DNA of 42,449 nucleotides from Bacteroidaceae bacterium (GCA_017617575.1 JAFZVY010000032.1:1-42449); one strand, 5' to 3'; counted from the stretch's first letter, positions 7,853 through 16,259 are shown. The notes: generated by a model not told the origin, from the sequence alone. Program-made: numbers and translations.

Positions 7853-10735
7853 TTACTCATTAACCAATATTCGTCCGTTCTTTGTCATACCCTCCGCACT
7901 TATGTAGAGGTGTCGTGCAGAAGAGTTGTTGAAGAACTCAACCGTTGCCTTTCCGTCCATGTCAGTCTTGACGTTAGGTGCCCAGAATACTGTACGGCGG
8001 TAATCCTCCATTGGTGGAAGGACGCTGTAATCCTCCGTGTGGAATGTATCAACAGTATCGAATGCGTGATACATGGTAGACACATGTCCCTTCAGCTTGG
8101 CTGGATAATTAACGTGAGTGTAAACGTGAACCGTGACAGGGCTGTATGACCTGACAGTTGAAGACAAACCATATTTGCTGTACGCCTTAGGGCCTTCAGA
8201 TATGTAGATGGAGCTAACCTCGTCAATGAACGTTGGGAATGACTGGATGATTCTGCCATTGCCATAGCCTTCGAATGCTGCAATATTTATGTTCATATTA
8301 CGTTGCCTTGAACTTGTGACAGCAAAAGGTTGATTGTTGAGAACCCACAAAATAGGTCTCTCCTTATATCCCATTTCGTAATCATAGAACTCGCTCTCCT
8401 TCTTCTTGTCGAGTTGCACCTTAAGTTCGTCCAACTTGCCGACGAGGAACTTGCCTTTCTTCTTTGCCATTTTCTCCATCATCGCAAGCTTCTCCTCAGA
8501 GATGCCTTCGTCGTCATCCTGTTCCACGGCTGCATGTTCATCGTCAAGTTCGCCATCAGTCACGTCATCCACCTTCGTTGCCTCTTGGAAGTTGCCTTCC
8601 TCCTTTGTTGGCAAGAATCTTGTGCCCCTGCCAGTGAAGTTAGTATTGCGACCAAATAACCATTCAAACACCCCCGGTATGGTTCTTCCCTCGTCAGTCA
8701 CCTTCTGCGTTTCAGCAACCATGTCGTAGTAAATCCATGCGCCATATTCGCCCCATGCCTCGCTTTCCCATGCAGCACGAGCACCATCAAATATCCTGCG
8801 CTTTGCCTTCACCTTAACGTCTGGCAAAAGGTTCTCACGCTTGCGTAGAGGCATGTCGTTGAAATCCTTGTATAGTGAATCAGGAGTGTCCTTCAGGAAA
8901 TTGCTTATGTGAGCCGACAACTCGTCTGTCTCGTATGGTGACAGGTACTTAGTCATAGGTGAGAAGTTGCGGTCAACCGTCACGCGCATCCTTGACTTTT
9001 TGCCATTCACCTTTGTGACGAAATTAACGTTCCAGTTGCCATCCATGTTAGGAGCTGCAAAGGCGTAGTTGCCAAGCGAGTCGGTAGTGGTGCTTCCCTT
9101 TATCCATTCCTGCGTGTCAAAACGGAACATGTAAACGTCAAGCTCAGCATTAGGCATCATGTGCCTACCCAAGCGGTCAAGCACCTTACCACTTATATAA
9201 AGGCTATCCTCGACGAACTGAATCTTGCGAAATTCCTCCTCGCCTTCCATCAGTTGCCACCTATGCCTACGCCATCCCTGCACCATCATGAGCAAGTCGG
9301 CTGCACGACGATGGTTTACGTCATCTGCCTCAAAATAGTAGTCGGGATGCTCAATGAATCCCTTAACCTCACTTGACAGCAGCATCCATGTCCTTGCATT
9401 GCCCTCGTAACCGTTGGTGAGCGTTGCAACGTCCATTGCCGAAAGCGAAATGGAAGCATTAGGACGGCTCTGGATGTCAAGCTTAACCTTGCCACAAGGT
9501 TGGATGACCTTCTGGTTTGTCGTAACAAAAATGCTGTCAGCTGCATCTGCAGGAGGACAGATGAAAAAGAGACGGTCGGAATGTACCTTGCCGTCGGAAT
9601 CGAAGACGACAAACTGATTAACTCCTGCTGGTATGCTCTTACGGTCAAACTTGATTGTCAACTTTTCCTCACAAGTAACCGTATCTGCATACGCTATCCT
9701 ACCATTGTTCATGAGCACATAGCCGAGAAGCCTTCCATCCAATGAGCGTGACACATTCAGTTGAGCCGTTACGGCATCGTCACGAAGAGTGTTCATCACA
9801 AGACCTACGCCCTCTGGCTCTGCCTCTGGCAACTGAAAATCCTGCGTCTTGCCGTCAGCCGTGGCGAGGCGCAAGTACATTGGTTCGCCATCGCTCGTAA
9901 CGTCAAGGAAGCCACGTCCCTTCTCAAGGGTGATGGTTGCACCCACCGTTTCCTTGCGTGAATTGAGTATCGTACCTTCCGTGTCGAAGTGTCTTCCCTC
10001 CGAATCGACCACATTGAAAGCCACACGGCAAGGGACGTTCTCAATCAGGTTTCCACCCTCTGGATAGAAACTGACGTTAATCTTACCCTTTGGCAATGTC
10101 TTAGCCGTGGCAATATTCTCATTCCTACCTTTTTTATTATTATCCTTGTCAAGCATCTCCTCAGGAATCTCACGGTAGCTTGGCATTCGCGTCTTGAAGT
10201 TGTGGACGTTCATCAACCTAACAGAGTAATCGCCCTCCGTCTCAGGTTCCTCAAAGACAGGGAACACACGTGAGAAGATGGCAGCATTACCCCAGTTGGT
10301 CATGTACCTTGTGTAAGCCCTCACCTCATAGAAGCCCGTGTCGTAAATCTTCTCAAGCCTTATACTGCCCTCTGCCTCGCCATTGTCAACATACAGCTTC
10401 TGCGTCTGGACAACGTCGCCACCAGGAGTAACAAGCTCGACGTAAAGCACACGACTCATGTCTGTTGGCTTCATGTCGCCAGCATTCACGACGTAAGCCT
10501 TGAACCACATCGTCTCACCCTTGAAATAACCTGTATTGTCGAAATGGAGATACACCTTCTCTTGCGGCACATCCGCATTGAAACGCATGGCACGTTTCAT
10601 GTAGTTAAGAATACTTGCATATTCCGCATTAGCTCCGGTAATGAACTTCACAGAGTCATTAATATTTATTTGTGCCTCTGCCTGAGGGACGGACAACAGC
10701 ATAGCTGCTAAAGTTGCAAAAATCGTTTTCTTCAT
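7853..10735 (-). CDS. Exported MG2/plug-domain surface protein, longer paralogue
   Basis: Start 10735 gives the signal peptide MKKTIFATLAAMLLSVPQAEAQ; the frame is open to 10804 but that would place the start at or upstream of the promoter element. The 960-residue protein has an MG2-like strand domain (KVYLHFDNTGYFKGETMWFK ... YDTGFYEVRAYTRYMTNW, about 50-150), further Ig-like domains, a carboxypeptidase-regulatory-like segment (about 520-600), an acidic Asp/Glu stretch followed by a Lys-rich helix (about 735-800), a plug-like segment (FPTFIDEVSSIYISEGPKAY) and a final beta-domain ending with the pattern YRRTVFWAPNVKTDMDGKAT. Proteins of this type are widespread in Bacteroidota and are thought to be cell-surface or periplasmic; substrate and partners are not known. 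No TonB-dependent barrel is present, so it is not itself a receptor. Confidence 0.65.
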   Translation of the reverse strand: MKKTIFATLAAMLLSVPQAEAQININDSVKFITGANAEYASILNYMKRAMRFNADVPQEKVYLHFDNTGYFKGETMWFKAYVVNAGDMKPTDMSRVLYVELVTPGGDVVQTQKLYVDNGEAEGSIRLEKIYDTGFYEVRAYTRYMTNWGNAAIFSRVFPVFEEPETEGDYSVRLMNVHNFKTRMPSYREIPEEMLDKDNNKKGRNENIATAKTLPKGKINVSFYPEGGNLIENVPCRVAFNVVDSEGRHFDTEGTILNSRKETVGATITLEKGRGFLDVTSDGEPMYLRLATADGKTQDFQLPEAEPEGVGLVMNTLRDDAVTAQLNVSRSLDGRLLGYVLMNNGRIAYADTVTCEEKLTIKFDRKSIPAGVNQFVVFDSDGKVHSDRLFFICPPADAADSIFVTTNQKVIQPCGKVKLDIQSRPNASISLSAMDVATLTNGYEGNARTWMLLSSEVKGFIEHPDYYFEADDVNHRRAADLLMMVQGWRRHRWQLMEGEEEFRKIQFVEDSLYISGKVLDRLGRHMMPNAELDVYMFRFDTQEWIKGSTTTDSLGNYAFAAPNMDGNWNVNFVTKVNGKKSRMRVTVDRNFSPMTKYLSPYETDELSAHISNFLKDTPDSLYKDFNDMPLRKRENLLPDVKVKAKRRIFDGARAAWESEAWGEYGAWIYYDMVAETQKVTDEGRTIPGVFEWLFGRNTNFTGRGTRFLPTKEEGNFQEATKVDDVTDGELDDEHAAVEQDDDEGISEEKLAMMEKMAKKKGKFLVGKLDELKVQLDKKKESEFYDYEMGYKERPILWVLNNQPFAVTSSRQRNMNINIAAFEGYGNGRIIQSFPTFIDEVSSIYISEGPKAYSKYGLSSTVRSYSPVTVHVYTHVNYPAKLKGHVSTMYHAFDTVDTFHTEDYSVLPPMEDYRRTVFWAPNVKTDMDGKATVEFFNNSSARHLYISAEGMTKNGRILVNE

Positions 10736-10773
10736 AAGGTCAGTATTTTTGACTTGGTTTGTTTTTTCATGCA

Positions 10774-10781
10774 CAAAGATA
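10774..10781 (-). promoter_or_regulatory. Promoter -7 element for the MG2-like gene pair
   Basis: The minus strand reads TATCTTTG, matching the Bacteroidota TAnnTTTG -7 box, about 38 bases upstream of the 10735 start. A TTGG about 19 bases further upstream could serve as the -33 element. The rest of 10800-11029 is A+T-rich spacer in which I see no gene. Confidence 0.5.
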
Positions 10782-11029
10782 AAAACGATGTACCAAACCA
10801 CCAAGGTACCAAATCCTATTTAATGGTAGGGAAATCCCTATTAGACATTTTTCTTTAGCAAGGTATACAAAAAACGATACTTCGTTCGCTATCATATCAA
10901 CCAAATAAAAAATATTTTCGAAGGCCGCTCCTCCATTACTTCCTCACAATTCCCAAGCCAGATGGAAGGTAAAAGGCAAGCACATAAACTTTACGGCTAT
11001 TTTATATGCGTCACGTCCACTTTTTTTGC

Positions 11030-11037
11030 TACCTTTG
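11030..11037 (+). promoter_or_regulatory. Promoter -7 element for the UPF0237 gene
   Basis: TACCTTTG lies 41 bases ahead of the ACT-domain gene and matches the TAnnTTTG consensus. No clean -33 TTTG is visible at the expected distance. Confidence 0.5.
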
Positions 11038-11077
11038 CGGTGATTAACTTCAAGTAACATCTAACATAAACAAAGAT

Positions 11078-11350
11078 ATGACAAGAGCAATAATAACAGT
11101 GGTGGGAAAAGACACAGTGGGCATCATCGCCAAGGTGTGCACCTACCTCGCAGACAATCAGATAAACATTCTCGACATCTCACAGACAATCGTGCAGGAG
11201 TTCTTCAACATGATGATGATCGTGGATATGACTAAGTCCGTCAAGCCTTTCGACGTCATCAACGACGAACTGGCAAAGATTGGCGCCGACACTGGCGTAC
11301 AGGTAAAGGTTCAACTTGAGGATATTTTTAACAAGATGCACAGAATCTAA
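11078..11350 (+). CDS. ACT-domain protein, UPF0237 family
   Basis: This 90-residue protein is essentially one ACT domain: MTRAIITVVGKDTVGIIAKV as first strand and helix with the G-D/T-x-G-I ligand-binding turn, then the NINILDISQTI second strand and an FNMMMIVDM third strand. ACT domains bind small ligands, usually amino acids, and regulate enzymes. The family is a stand-alone relative of GcvR. Stand-alone UPF0237 genes are classically found directly before UPF0210 (DUF711) genes, as here, which suggests the pair works together. Ligand and target are not established. Confidence 0.85.
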   Translation: MTRAIITVVGKDTVGIIAKVCTYLADNQINILDISQTIVQEFFNMMMIVDMTKSVKPFDVINDELAKIGADTGVQVKVQLEDIFNKMHRI

Positions 11351-11353
11351 ACT

Positions 11354-11516
11354 TAAGAAGTAAAAAGGAGTAAAAGGAAGTTTAAAGGAGTAAAAAGATG
11401 AATGATTATTTGACCAATAATCACACCCGTTTTTCTGAGAAAATCGGACGTGTACATTTTACATATCGACTTTAGCCATTCGTATCTTTACTCCTTTTTT
11501 ATTACTATTTACTCCC
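11354..11516. repeat. Inverted AGTAAAAGG array between UPF0237 and UPF0210 genes
   Basis: The left arm (11354-11404) repeats GGAGTAAAA-type units three to four times; the right arm (11476-11516) holds the complement, CTTTACTCC-type units. Between them a smaller hairpin (CCG-T-TTTTC...GAAAA-T-CGG, about 11428-11450) can form. The same arrangement recurs at 25123-25357 and 36908-37016. It fills the spacer inside what would otherwise be a simple two-gene operon, so it could act as an attenuator, RNA-stability element or inert repeat. Confidence 0.6.
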
Positions 11517-11531
11517 ACAAAAAGCAAGAAT

Positions 11532-12923
11532 ATGATAAATATGTCCGAAGTGTTCGAGACGAACAAGATGATTGAGCAGGAGAATCTTGATGTCCGAACG
11601 ATAACAATGGGTATCAGTCTTCTTGACTGTGCCGATACAGACCTTGATGTCACTTGCGAGAAGATATACAAGAAGATTACCACTCTCGCCAAGAACCTCG
11701 TAAAGACGGGTGAGGATATCGCCAAGGAGTTTGGCGTGCCTATCGTCAACAAGCGCATAAGCATCACGCCTATATCACTTGTGTGCGGTGCTTGTTGCAA
11801 GATTCCGGGCGACTACGTCAAGGTGGCAAAGACGCTCGACAAAGCAGCCAAGGAGGTGGGAGTCAATTTCCTCGGTGGCTACAGCGCCATCGTGAGCAAG
11901 GGTATGACAGAGAGCGACGAGCTCCTCATACGCTCCATCCCTATGGCAATGGCTTGCACTGAGCGCATCTGCTCAAGCATCAACGTGGGCAGCACCAAGA
12001 CGGGAATCAACATGGATGCGGTACGCCTCATGGGCGACATCATAAAAGACACGGCAGAGCAGACAAAGGCTAACGACTCGCTCGGATGCGCCAAGCTCGT
12101 GGTGCTGTGCAACGCTCCTGACGACAACCCATTCATGGCAGGTGCATTCCATGGTGTGAGCGAGGCTGACGCCATCATCAACGTGGGCGTAAGCGGCCCT
12201 GGTGTGGTGAAGTATGCCCTTGAACAGATGGACAAGAACGCAATGACTGAGAATGGCAGCAACGCCAACTTCGAGGTGCTTTGCGAAACAATAAAGAAGA
12301 CGGCATTCAAGATTACTCGCGTAGGTCAGCTCGTGGCACAGGAGGCAAGCAAGCGTCTCGGTATCCCATTCGGAATCATCGACCTGTCACTTGCACCAAC
12401 ACCTGCCATTGGCGACTCCGTGGCAGACATCCTCAAATGCATCGGCGTGGAGCATCCAGGCGCTCCTGGTACTACAGCCGCACTTGCCATGCTCAATGAC
12501 CAAGTGAAGAAGGGCGGCGTGATGGCAAGCTCATACGTGGGAGGCCTCTCAGGTGCATTCATCCCAGTGAGCGAAGACCAAGGCATGATTGATGCCGTGG
12601 AGGCTGGCGCACTCACCATCGAGAAGCTGGAGGCAATGACTTGCGTATGCTCCGTAGGTCTCGACATGATTGCCATCCCTGGCGACACACCAGCCACTAC
12701 CATCGCTGGCATAATAGCTGACGAGAGTGCCATCGGCATGGTGAACCAGAAGACGACAGCCGTGCGCATCATACCAGTTGTAGGCAAGACAGTGGGCGAA
12801 ACGGTGGAGTTCGGAGGACTTCTCGGCTATGCACCAATCATGCCTGTAAACACATTCTCAAGCGAGCGTTTCGTCAATCGTGGAGGACGCATACCAGCAC
12901 CTATCCACTCTTTCAAGAACTAA
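11532..12923 (+). CDS. UPF0210 (DUF711 / PFL-like) family protein
   Basis: The 463-residue protein matches the UPF0210 family: the [20 protein letters not shown] opening, [14 protein letters not shown], and the Gly-rich [17 protein letters not shown] and [18 protein letters not shown] stretches. Its fold has been compared to glycyl-radical enzymes, but I see no glycyl-radical (R-V-x-G-Y) motif near the C-terminus and the biochemical activity is unknown. No signal peptide, so cytoplasmic. The start could be 11532 or the ATG three codons later. It follows the UPF0237 ACT protein and precedes a NigD-like lipoprotein by 13 bases, so at least the last two genes are one operon. Confidence 0.9.
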   Translation: MINMSEVFETNKMIEQENLDVRTITMGISLLDCADTDLDVTCEKIYKKITTLAKNLVKTGEDIAKEFGVPIVNKRISITPISLVCGACCKIPGDYVKVAKTLDKAAKEVGVNFLGGYSAIVSKGMTESDELLIRSIPMAMACTERICSSINVGSTKTGINMDAVRLMGDIIKDTAEQTKANDSLGCAKLVVLCNAPDDNPFMAGAFHGVSEADAIINVGVSGPGVVKYALEQMDKNAMTENGSNANFEVLCETIKKTAFKITRVGQLVAQEASKRLGIPFGIIDLSLAPTPAIGDSVADILKCIGVEHPGAPGTTAALAMLNDQVKKGGVMASSYVGGLSGAFIPVSEDQGMIDAVEAGALTIEKLEAMTCVCSVGLDMIAIPGDTPATTIAGIIADESAIGMVNQKTTAVRIIPVVGKTVGETVEFGGLLGYAPIMPVNTFSSERFVNRGGRIPAPIHSFKN

Positions 12924-12936
12924 TACATCAGCAGAA

Positions 12937-13620
12937 ATGAGCAAATCACGTTTCACACACATCAAATGCGGCGCCATCGCCCTCCTCTCACTACTCTCCC
13001 TCCATGCCTGCAACAACAAGGACGACGGAGAGTTGTACCCACGCCTGCGCTCCGAGTTCTTCGACGTATATGTGAACGAGGACACCACCGTGCAAAGCGT
13101 CACACTCGACAATGGCAGGACGTTTCTCATGAACGATGGACACACCATCAAGGCACAGGTGGCAGATACCATCATCCGATGCTACGGAACACTGGAGATT
13201 GCGAATGACAGCTCGTTTGTCACCGTGTATGAAATACATCCAGCACTGTGCTTTGCTCCTACCCCACGTAAGCAATACAAGCCAGAGGTGTACTACAAGA
13301 ACCCTGTTGACGTTGTCACCGTGTATAAGGCTCGCCACTACATCAATGTCATCATCAAGAGCAAGATTAGCGGTATCAAGGACCATGCCTACGACTTTGT
13401 CAAGGATAGCATCTCCACCAGTCATGCGACTCACAAGCGAACCATGCACCTCACCTTGTTCCACTGGAAGCCTGAGGAAGAGCTTGAGGGCTACACTCAG
13501 AAGCAATATTTGAGTGCCCCGATGGACGAGAGTCACTATGACCCATCCGAGGTATTCGACTCCGTGGCGCTCCACATTCACACCTACGACGGAATAAGGG
13601 TTTACACATACGGAAAGTGA
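12937..13620 (+). CDS. NigD-like lipoprotein
   Basis: Starting at 12937, 13 bases after the UPF0210 stop, the 227-residue protein begins with a Lys-rich n-region, a hydrophobic core and a lipobox, LSLHAC, so it is probably lipidated on Cys25. An earlier in-frame ATG at 12880 lies inside UPF0210 and spoils the signal. The body has two beta-rich parts: an OB-like domain (about 45-110) and a C-terminal domain with YINVIIKSKI, LTLFHW, TQKQYLSAPMD and VALHIHTYDGIRVYTY, as in NigD proteins first named in Prevotella. Their function is not settled. The linkage to UPF0210 is notable since a surface lipoprotein has no obvious tie to a cytoplasmic enzyme. Confidence 0.65.
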   Translation: MSKSRFTHIKCGAIALLSLLSLHACNNKDDGELYPRLRSEFFDVYVNEDTTVQSVTLDNGRTFLMNDGHTIKAQVADTIIRCYGTLEIANDSSFVTVYEIHPALCFAPTPRKQYKPEVYYKNPVDVVTVYKARHYINVIIKSKISGIKDHAYDFVKDSISTSHATHKRTMHLTLFHWKPEEELEGYTQKQYLSAPMDESHYDPSEVFDSVALHIHTYDGIRVYTYGK

Positions 13621-13663
13621 CTCTTTTGAGCGAAGTTAGCTGACAATTGATATTTTAACGAAT

Positions 13664-13706
13664 AGCGAGAACCATTCGACTACGGTTGGATTGTTCTCGC
13701 TTTTTT
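13664..13706 (+). terminator. Terminator after the NigD-like gene
   Basis: AGCGAGAAC (13664-13672) pairs with GTTCTCGCT (13693-13701), and six T residues end at 13706. It closes the UPF0237-UPF0210-nigD unit. Confidence 0.8.
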
Positions 13707-13771
13707 ATTGCTGTACCTTGTCTTTCGCGCTCATTTTCGCTATATGTTGCTATATGTCGGCTATATGTTGA

Positions 13772-13785
13772 ACGTCAATTGACGT
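13772..13785. other. 14-bp perfect palindrome
   Basis: ACGTCAATTGACGT is its own reverse complement. Just before it, CTATATGT recurs three times at about 9-10 base spacing (13740-13770). The pair could be a regulator site, but no gene start is near; significance is unclear. Confidence 0.35.
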
Positions 13786-13940
13786 GGAAGATGAAGAAGA
13801 AGTGTCATCTTGGCTTGATGGGGCTATGTGGTGGCGTAGTAACAATAGCTTGGTAATATTTATGACGGTGTGACGTTTGGTGTGACGATGGCTTAGCAAC
13901 TGTATGGCTGTGACACAGAGCTGTTTTCAAAATCACGGTG

Positions 13941-13948
13941 CAAAGGTA
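13941..13948 (-). promoter_or_regulatory. Orphan leftward TACCTTTG promoter box
   Basis: The minus strand reads TACCTTTG followed by CACC, the same -7 signature as in front of real leftward genes here. No reading frame lies downstream on that strand; transcription would run into the back of the NigD-like gene. Confidence 0.35.
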
Positions 13949-14595
13949 TGAATATCCCATTGCGCATTTCGAATGTTTTGTCAACTTTTTTGAAAAATTT
14001 TCGAACTAACGTTAGGGCATGGAGGGAAAACCTGAAAAGAATAAAACTCCGTCCTTTGCATTGTGTCACCCCAAACCATGAAAACGTGTTCTTTGTGTAA
14101 CAGAAAAGCAACACGAGGGATTGAGGAACCATTGAGAAGTCATTGAAGACGAATTGGAGAATAACGGACAATTGCATTATGCAAGAATATCCTGCATATT
14201 TGCAAACAAAAAGATTTTGAGCTGTACAGTTGAAAACGTTCTGTAATGAAAGCCCAAAATGGCAGAAAGAACACAGGCAGGGTGTGAAACTTTGGAAGTT
14301 GGTATTCCGTCAGGAAAATCCACCCTACACTCATTGGCAAAAATCAAAATGTGCTACAGCGCTACAGTGCTACAGTTTTTTTTGCCTATTACACACAAAA
14401 ACTTCTTATTATATAATTATAATAAGACCTATTTAGATTATCCTTTAAATTCTAACTATAGCACTGTTGCTGTGTAGCATTTTGAAAATTTATATTGTTG
14501 TTATTCGGTGTACAAGAGAAACACAACTGTAGCACTAATGGAGTGAAAAACGAATGAATACATGAGGGCGATTTTGCCAAAATTGGTACAAATAC

Positions 14596-14925
14596 TTGAC
14601 ATTTTTGAGCAAAAAGAAAGGAATGCCATCAACCAGCGTCTGGGATAAAAATGAAAAAAGTCTTCTGCATTTCTACAGAAGACCTTTTCGGGAAAACATG
14701 AACATTAAATTTTTTTGGAAAGAACTAAACATTTTAACTAATGGATTAACCATTGCTACGGGAATTTTTGAACAATTAATTTATAGCCCCTAAGTTATAA
14801 ATGAACAAGAAAAACCAATTAGGGAAGATGAACTTGAACAAGAAAGTAATGAACATTTATATTGTAAACTTATTTGTTGCTATGTTTTGATATGTCATTA
14901 TTTTGTTTTGACGTTGCAAAGGTAA
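14596..14925 (+). pseudogene. Possible decayed reading frame with one in-frame stop
   Basis: An open frame of 65 codons from 14596 stops at TAA (14791-14793), and the same frame then continues for 43 sense codons to 14925. The second part starts VINEQEKPIREDELEQESNE and uses purine-rich GAA/CAA codons in a way that looks coding, while the first ends KELNILTNGLTIATGIFEQL. Together they would make one roughly 108-codon frame. I do not recognise any family. Chance open frames in A+T-rich DNA are the main alternative, and a leftward RNA candidate overlaps it. Confidence 0.25.
14654..14911 (-). ncRNA. Candidate leftward RNA of about 255 nt
   Basis: A leftward TACCTTTG box lies at 14917-14924. Downstream on the minus strand an 8-bp stem (14676-14683 with 14660-14667, eight-base loop) is followed immediately by six T residues (14659-14654), a textbook intrinsic terminator. 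No reading frame of note lies between them. This is a prediction from signals only; no known RNA family is recognised. Confidence 0.35.
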
Positions 14926-15525
14926 ATCATTTTTAGGTTACGATGCTAATAATTTTAGCAGTATTTTGTCCATATCCCCACTCTGCCTACCAATTGAGAC
15001 ATAATTACGGCTTAAAAGTGATAAAATGTCAAAAAAACACCAAAAAACGGCTTTTTTTAAACTTTTAGCGCATTTTTTGCACTCAGAACGCAAAATTTGG
15101 ACTTTTCTTGCATTTTCAACGCAATTTTAAGAGAATTTTTACATTCAAAACACAAAAATGAGACTTAAAACAATGTAAAATTACAAAAAATGATATGCCA
15201 CGAAAAATTCTTGTTAAAAGCGTTACAATGGAATGATATTGGCTGTTTACATAATTTTTATTGGTATGATACGATGATTATAGCGTCAAAATCGGGATGA
15301 TTTGACGGGAATTTAGCGTAAAAAGCACAGGAATGGTGACCGAAGGAATGCAGAAATAGAGGGTAATTTTCATCTTTCACGACGGAGTAAGTAATGTTTT
15401 CGTAATGACGCATGAAATGGCAGTTTTACGTTTTTACAGTAAAACACGTTAATTGTATAGCAAAAAGTTCAAGAAATAATGAATAAGAGGAAAAATGAGT
15501 CAAAGAAAGTAGTTGAGGTATGTTT

Positions 15526-15627
15526 AAAAAAAATCGACCCCCCTATGAATCTATCACCGGAGGAGTCGGGAATGAATGAATAAAATATAGTGAACAAAAT
15601 TCTCTCAGGAGCAATAGCTTCCAAAAG
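15526..15627 (-). ncRNA. Candidate leftward small RNA of about 100 nt
   Basis: A TACCTTTG box reads leftward at 15634-15641. On the minus strand a stem of about 9-10 bp (CGACTCCTCC paired with GGGGGGTCG, including two G-U pairs) ends at 15534 and is followed by eight T residues. The size and the promoter-terminator pairing suit an independently transcribed sRNA. No reading frame is present and I do not recognise the family. Confidence 0.4.
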
Positions 15628-15863
15628 CGAGTGCAAAGGTAACAGATTTTATTCAAACGAGATGCAAGTTTTTTGAAGAATTTGAAATAAAAATTGAATA
15701 ATTTTAAATAAAAAACAATTTCTGCTACCATTTGGTTAAGTTATCGACCAAAATGAACAACACAATATACCAGTTTTTTGACACATAAATTATGTAAAGT
15801 AATTTTTTACAACGTAACATAATACTCACAAATGAGTACCAAATGCAGAAAGTAGGTATTATT

Positions 15864-15908
15864 TATCTTTGTTTTTCTTGGAGGGATGAATAATCTTTCA
15901 TATCTTTG
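15864..15908 (+). promoter_or_regulatory. Two TATCTTTG boxes upstream of the ferredoxin gene
   Basis: TATCTTTG occurs at 15864-15871 and again at 15901-15908. The second leaves a leader of about 105 nt before the ferredoxin ATG and is followed by CAC as at other promoters here. The tandem arrangement suggests two start sites. Confidence 0.45.
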
Positions 15909-16018
15909 CACAGTCAGAAAGACGTTCCTTAGTGCTGGCAAGAGGCTAATACCGCAATGACACGAAGGAGAGGACAAAAGACAAAAAACTATTTTAAACA
16001 ATAAACTAAACAAACATT

Positions 16019-16192
16019 ATGGCTTACGTAATTAGCGACGATTGTGTAATGTGTGGAACTTGTGCAGGCGAGTGTCCATCAGGTGCTATCTCTGAGGGCG
16101 ATAGCAAGTATGTAATTGATGCAAACGCATGCGTTGACTGCGGTACTTGCGCTGACGCTTGTCCAGCTGGTGCTATCAACCCAGGTGAATAA
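16019..16192 (+). CDS. 2x[4Fe-4S] ferredoxin
   Basis: A 57-residue clostridial-type ferredoxin, MAYVISDDCVMCGTC at the start. Two cluster motifs are complete: C9-x2-C12-x2-C15-x3-C19-P and C38-x2-C41-x2-C44-x3-C48-P, each donating its fourth Cys to the other cluster. Such proteins carry low-potential electrons in anaerobes, for example from pyruvate:ferredoxin oxidoreductase to hydrogenases or Rnf. The gene stands alone with its own promoter region and terminator, and strongly biased codons (GGT, GCT, AAC, TGC) suggest high expression. Confidence 0.95.
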   Translation: MAYVISDDCVMCGTCAGECPSGAISEGDSKYVIDANACVDCGTCADACPAGAINPGE

Positions 16193-16218
16193 TCATCACA
16201 TACACATCGAAAAGAAAA

Positions 16219-16258
16219 GCCCCCTGACGCGAATCATCCGTCAGGGGGCATTTTCTTT
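16219..16258 (+). terminator. Terminator after the ferredoxin gene
   Basis: An 11-bp perfect stem, GCCCCCTGACG (16219-16229) with its complement at 16239-16249, followed by a T-rich tail to 16258. Confidence 0.9.
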
Positions 16259-16259
16259 T

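Larger units (their letters stand above)
13707..15860. other. A+T-rich gene-poor stretch
   Basis: About 2.15 kb without a convincing gene on either strand, with base composition far more A+T-rich than the flanking genes. It holds a 14-bp palindrome (13772-13785), three GCTACAG units spaced 8 bases apart (14353-14375) with an inverted 10-mer partner at 14525-14534, three leftward TACCTTTG boxes (13941, 14917, 15634), two leftward terminator-like hairpins, and a possible broken reading frame at 14596-14925. The section 14980-15250 is rich in poly-A/T and GCAAAA/TTTTGC motifs. It could be the remains of decayed foreign DNA plus small RNA genes. Confidence 0.6.

Noticed and set aside
14230-14477. 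Short plus-strand frames of 68-72 codons in the A+T-rich stretch
   Set aside because: Two overlapping frames both open by chance; no promoter, no start context and no recognisable protein, unlike the frame at 14596 which at least continues past its stop.
13707-15860. Prophage or intact mobile element
   Set aside because: No integrase, transposase, terminase or attachment-site duplication could be seen; only composition is unusual.
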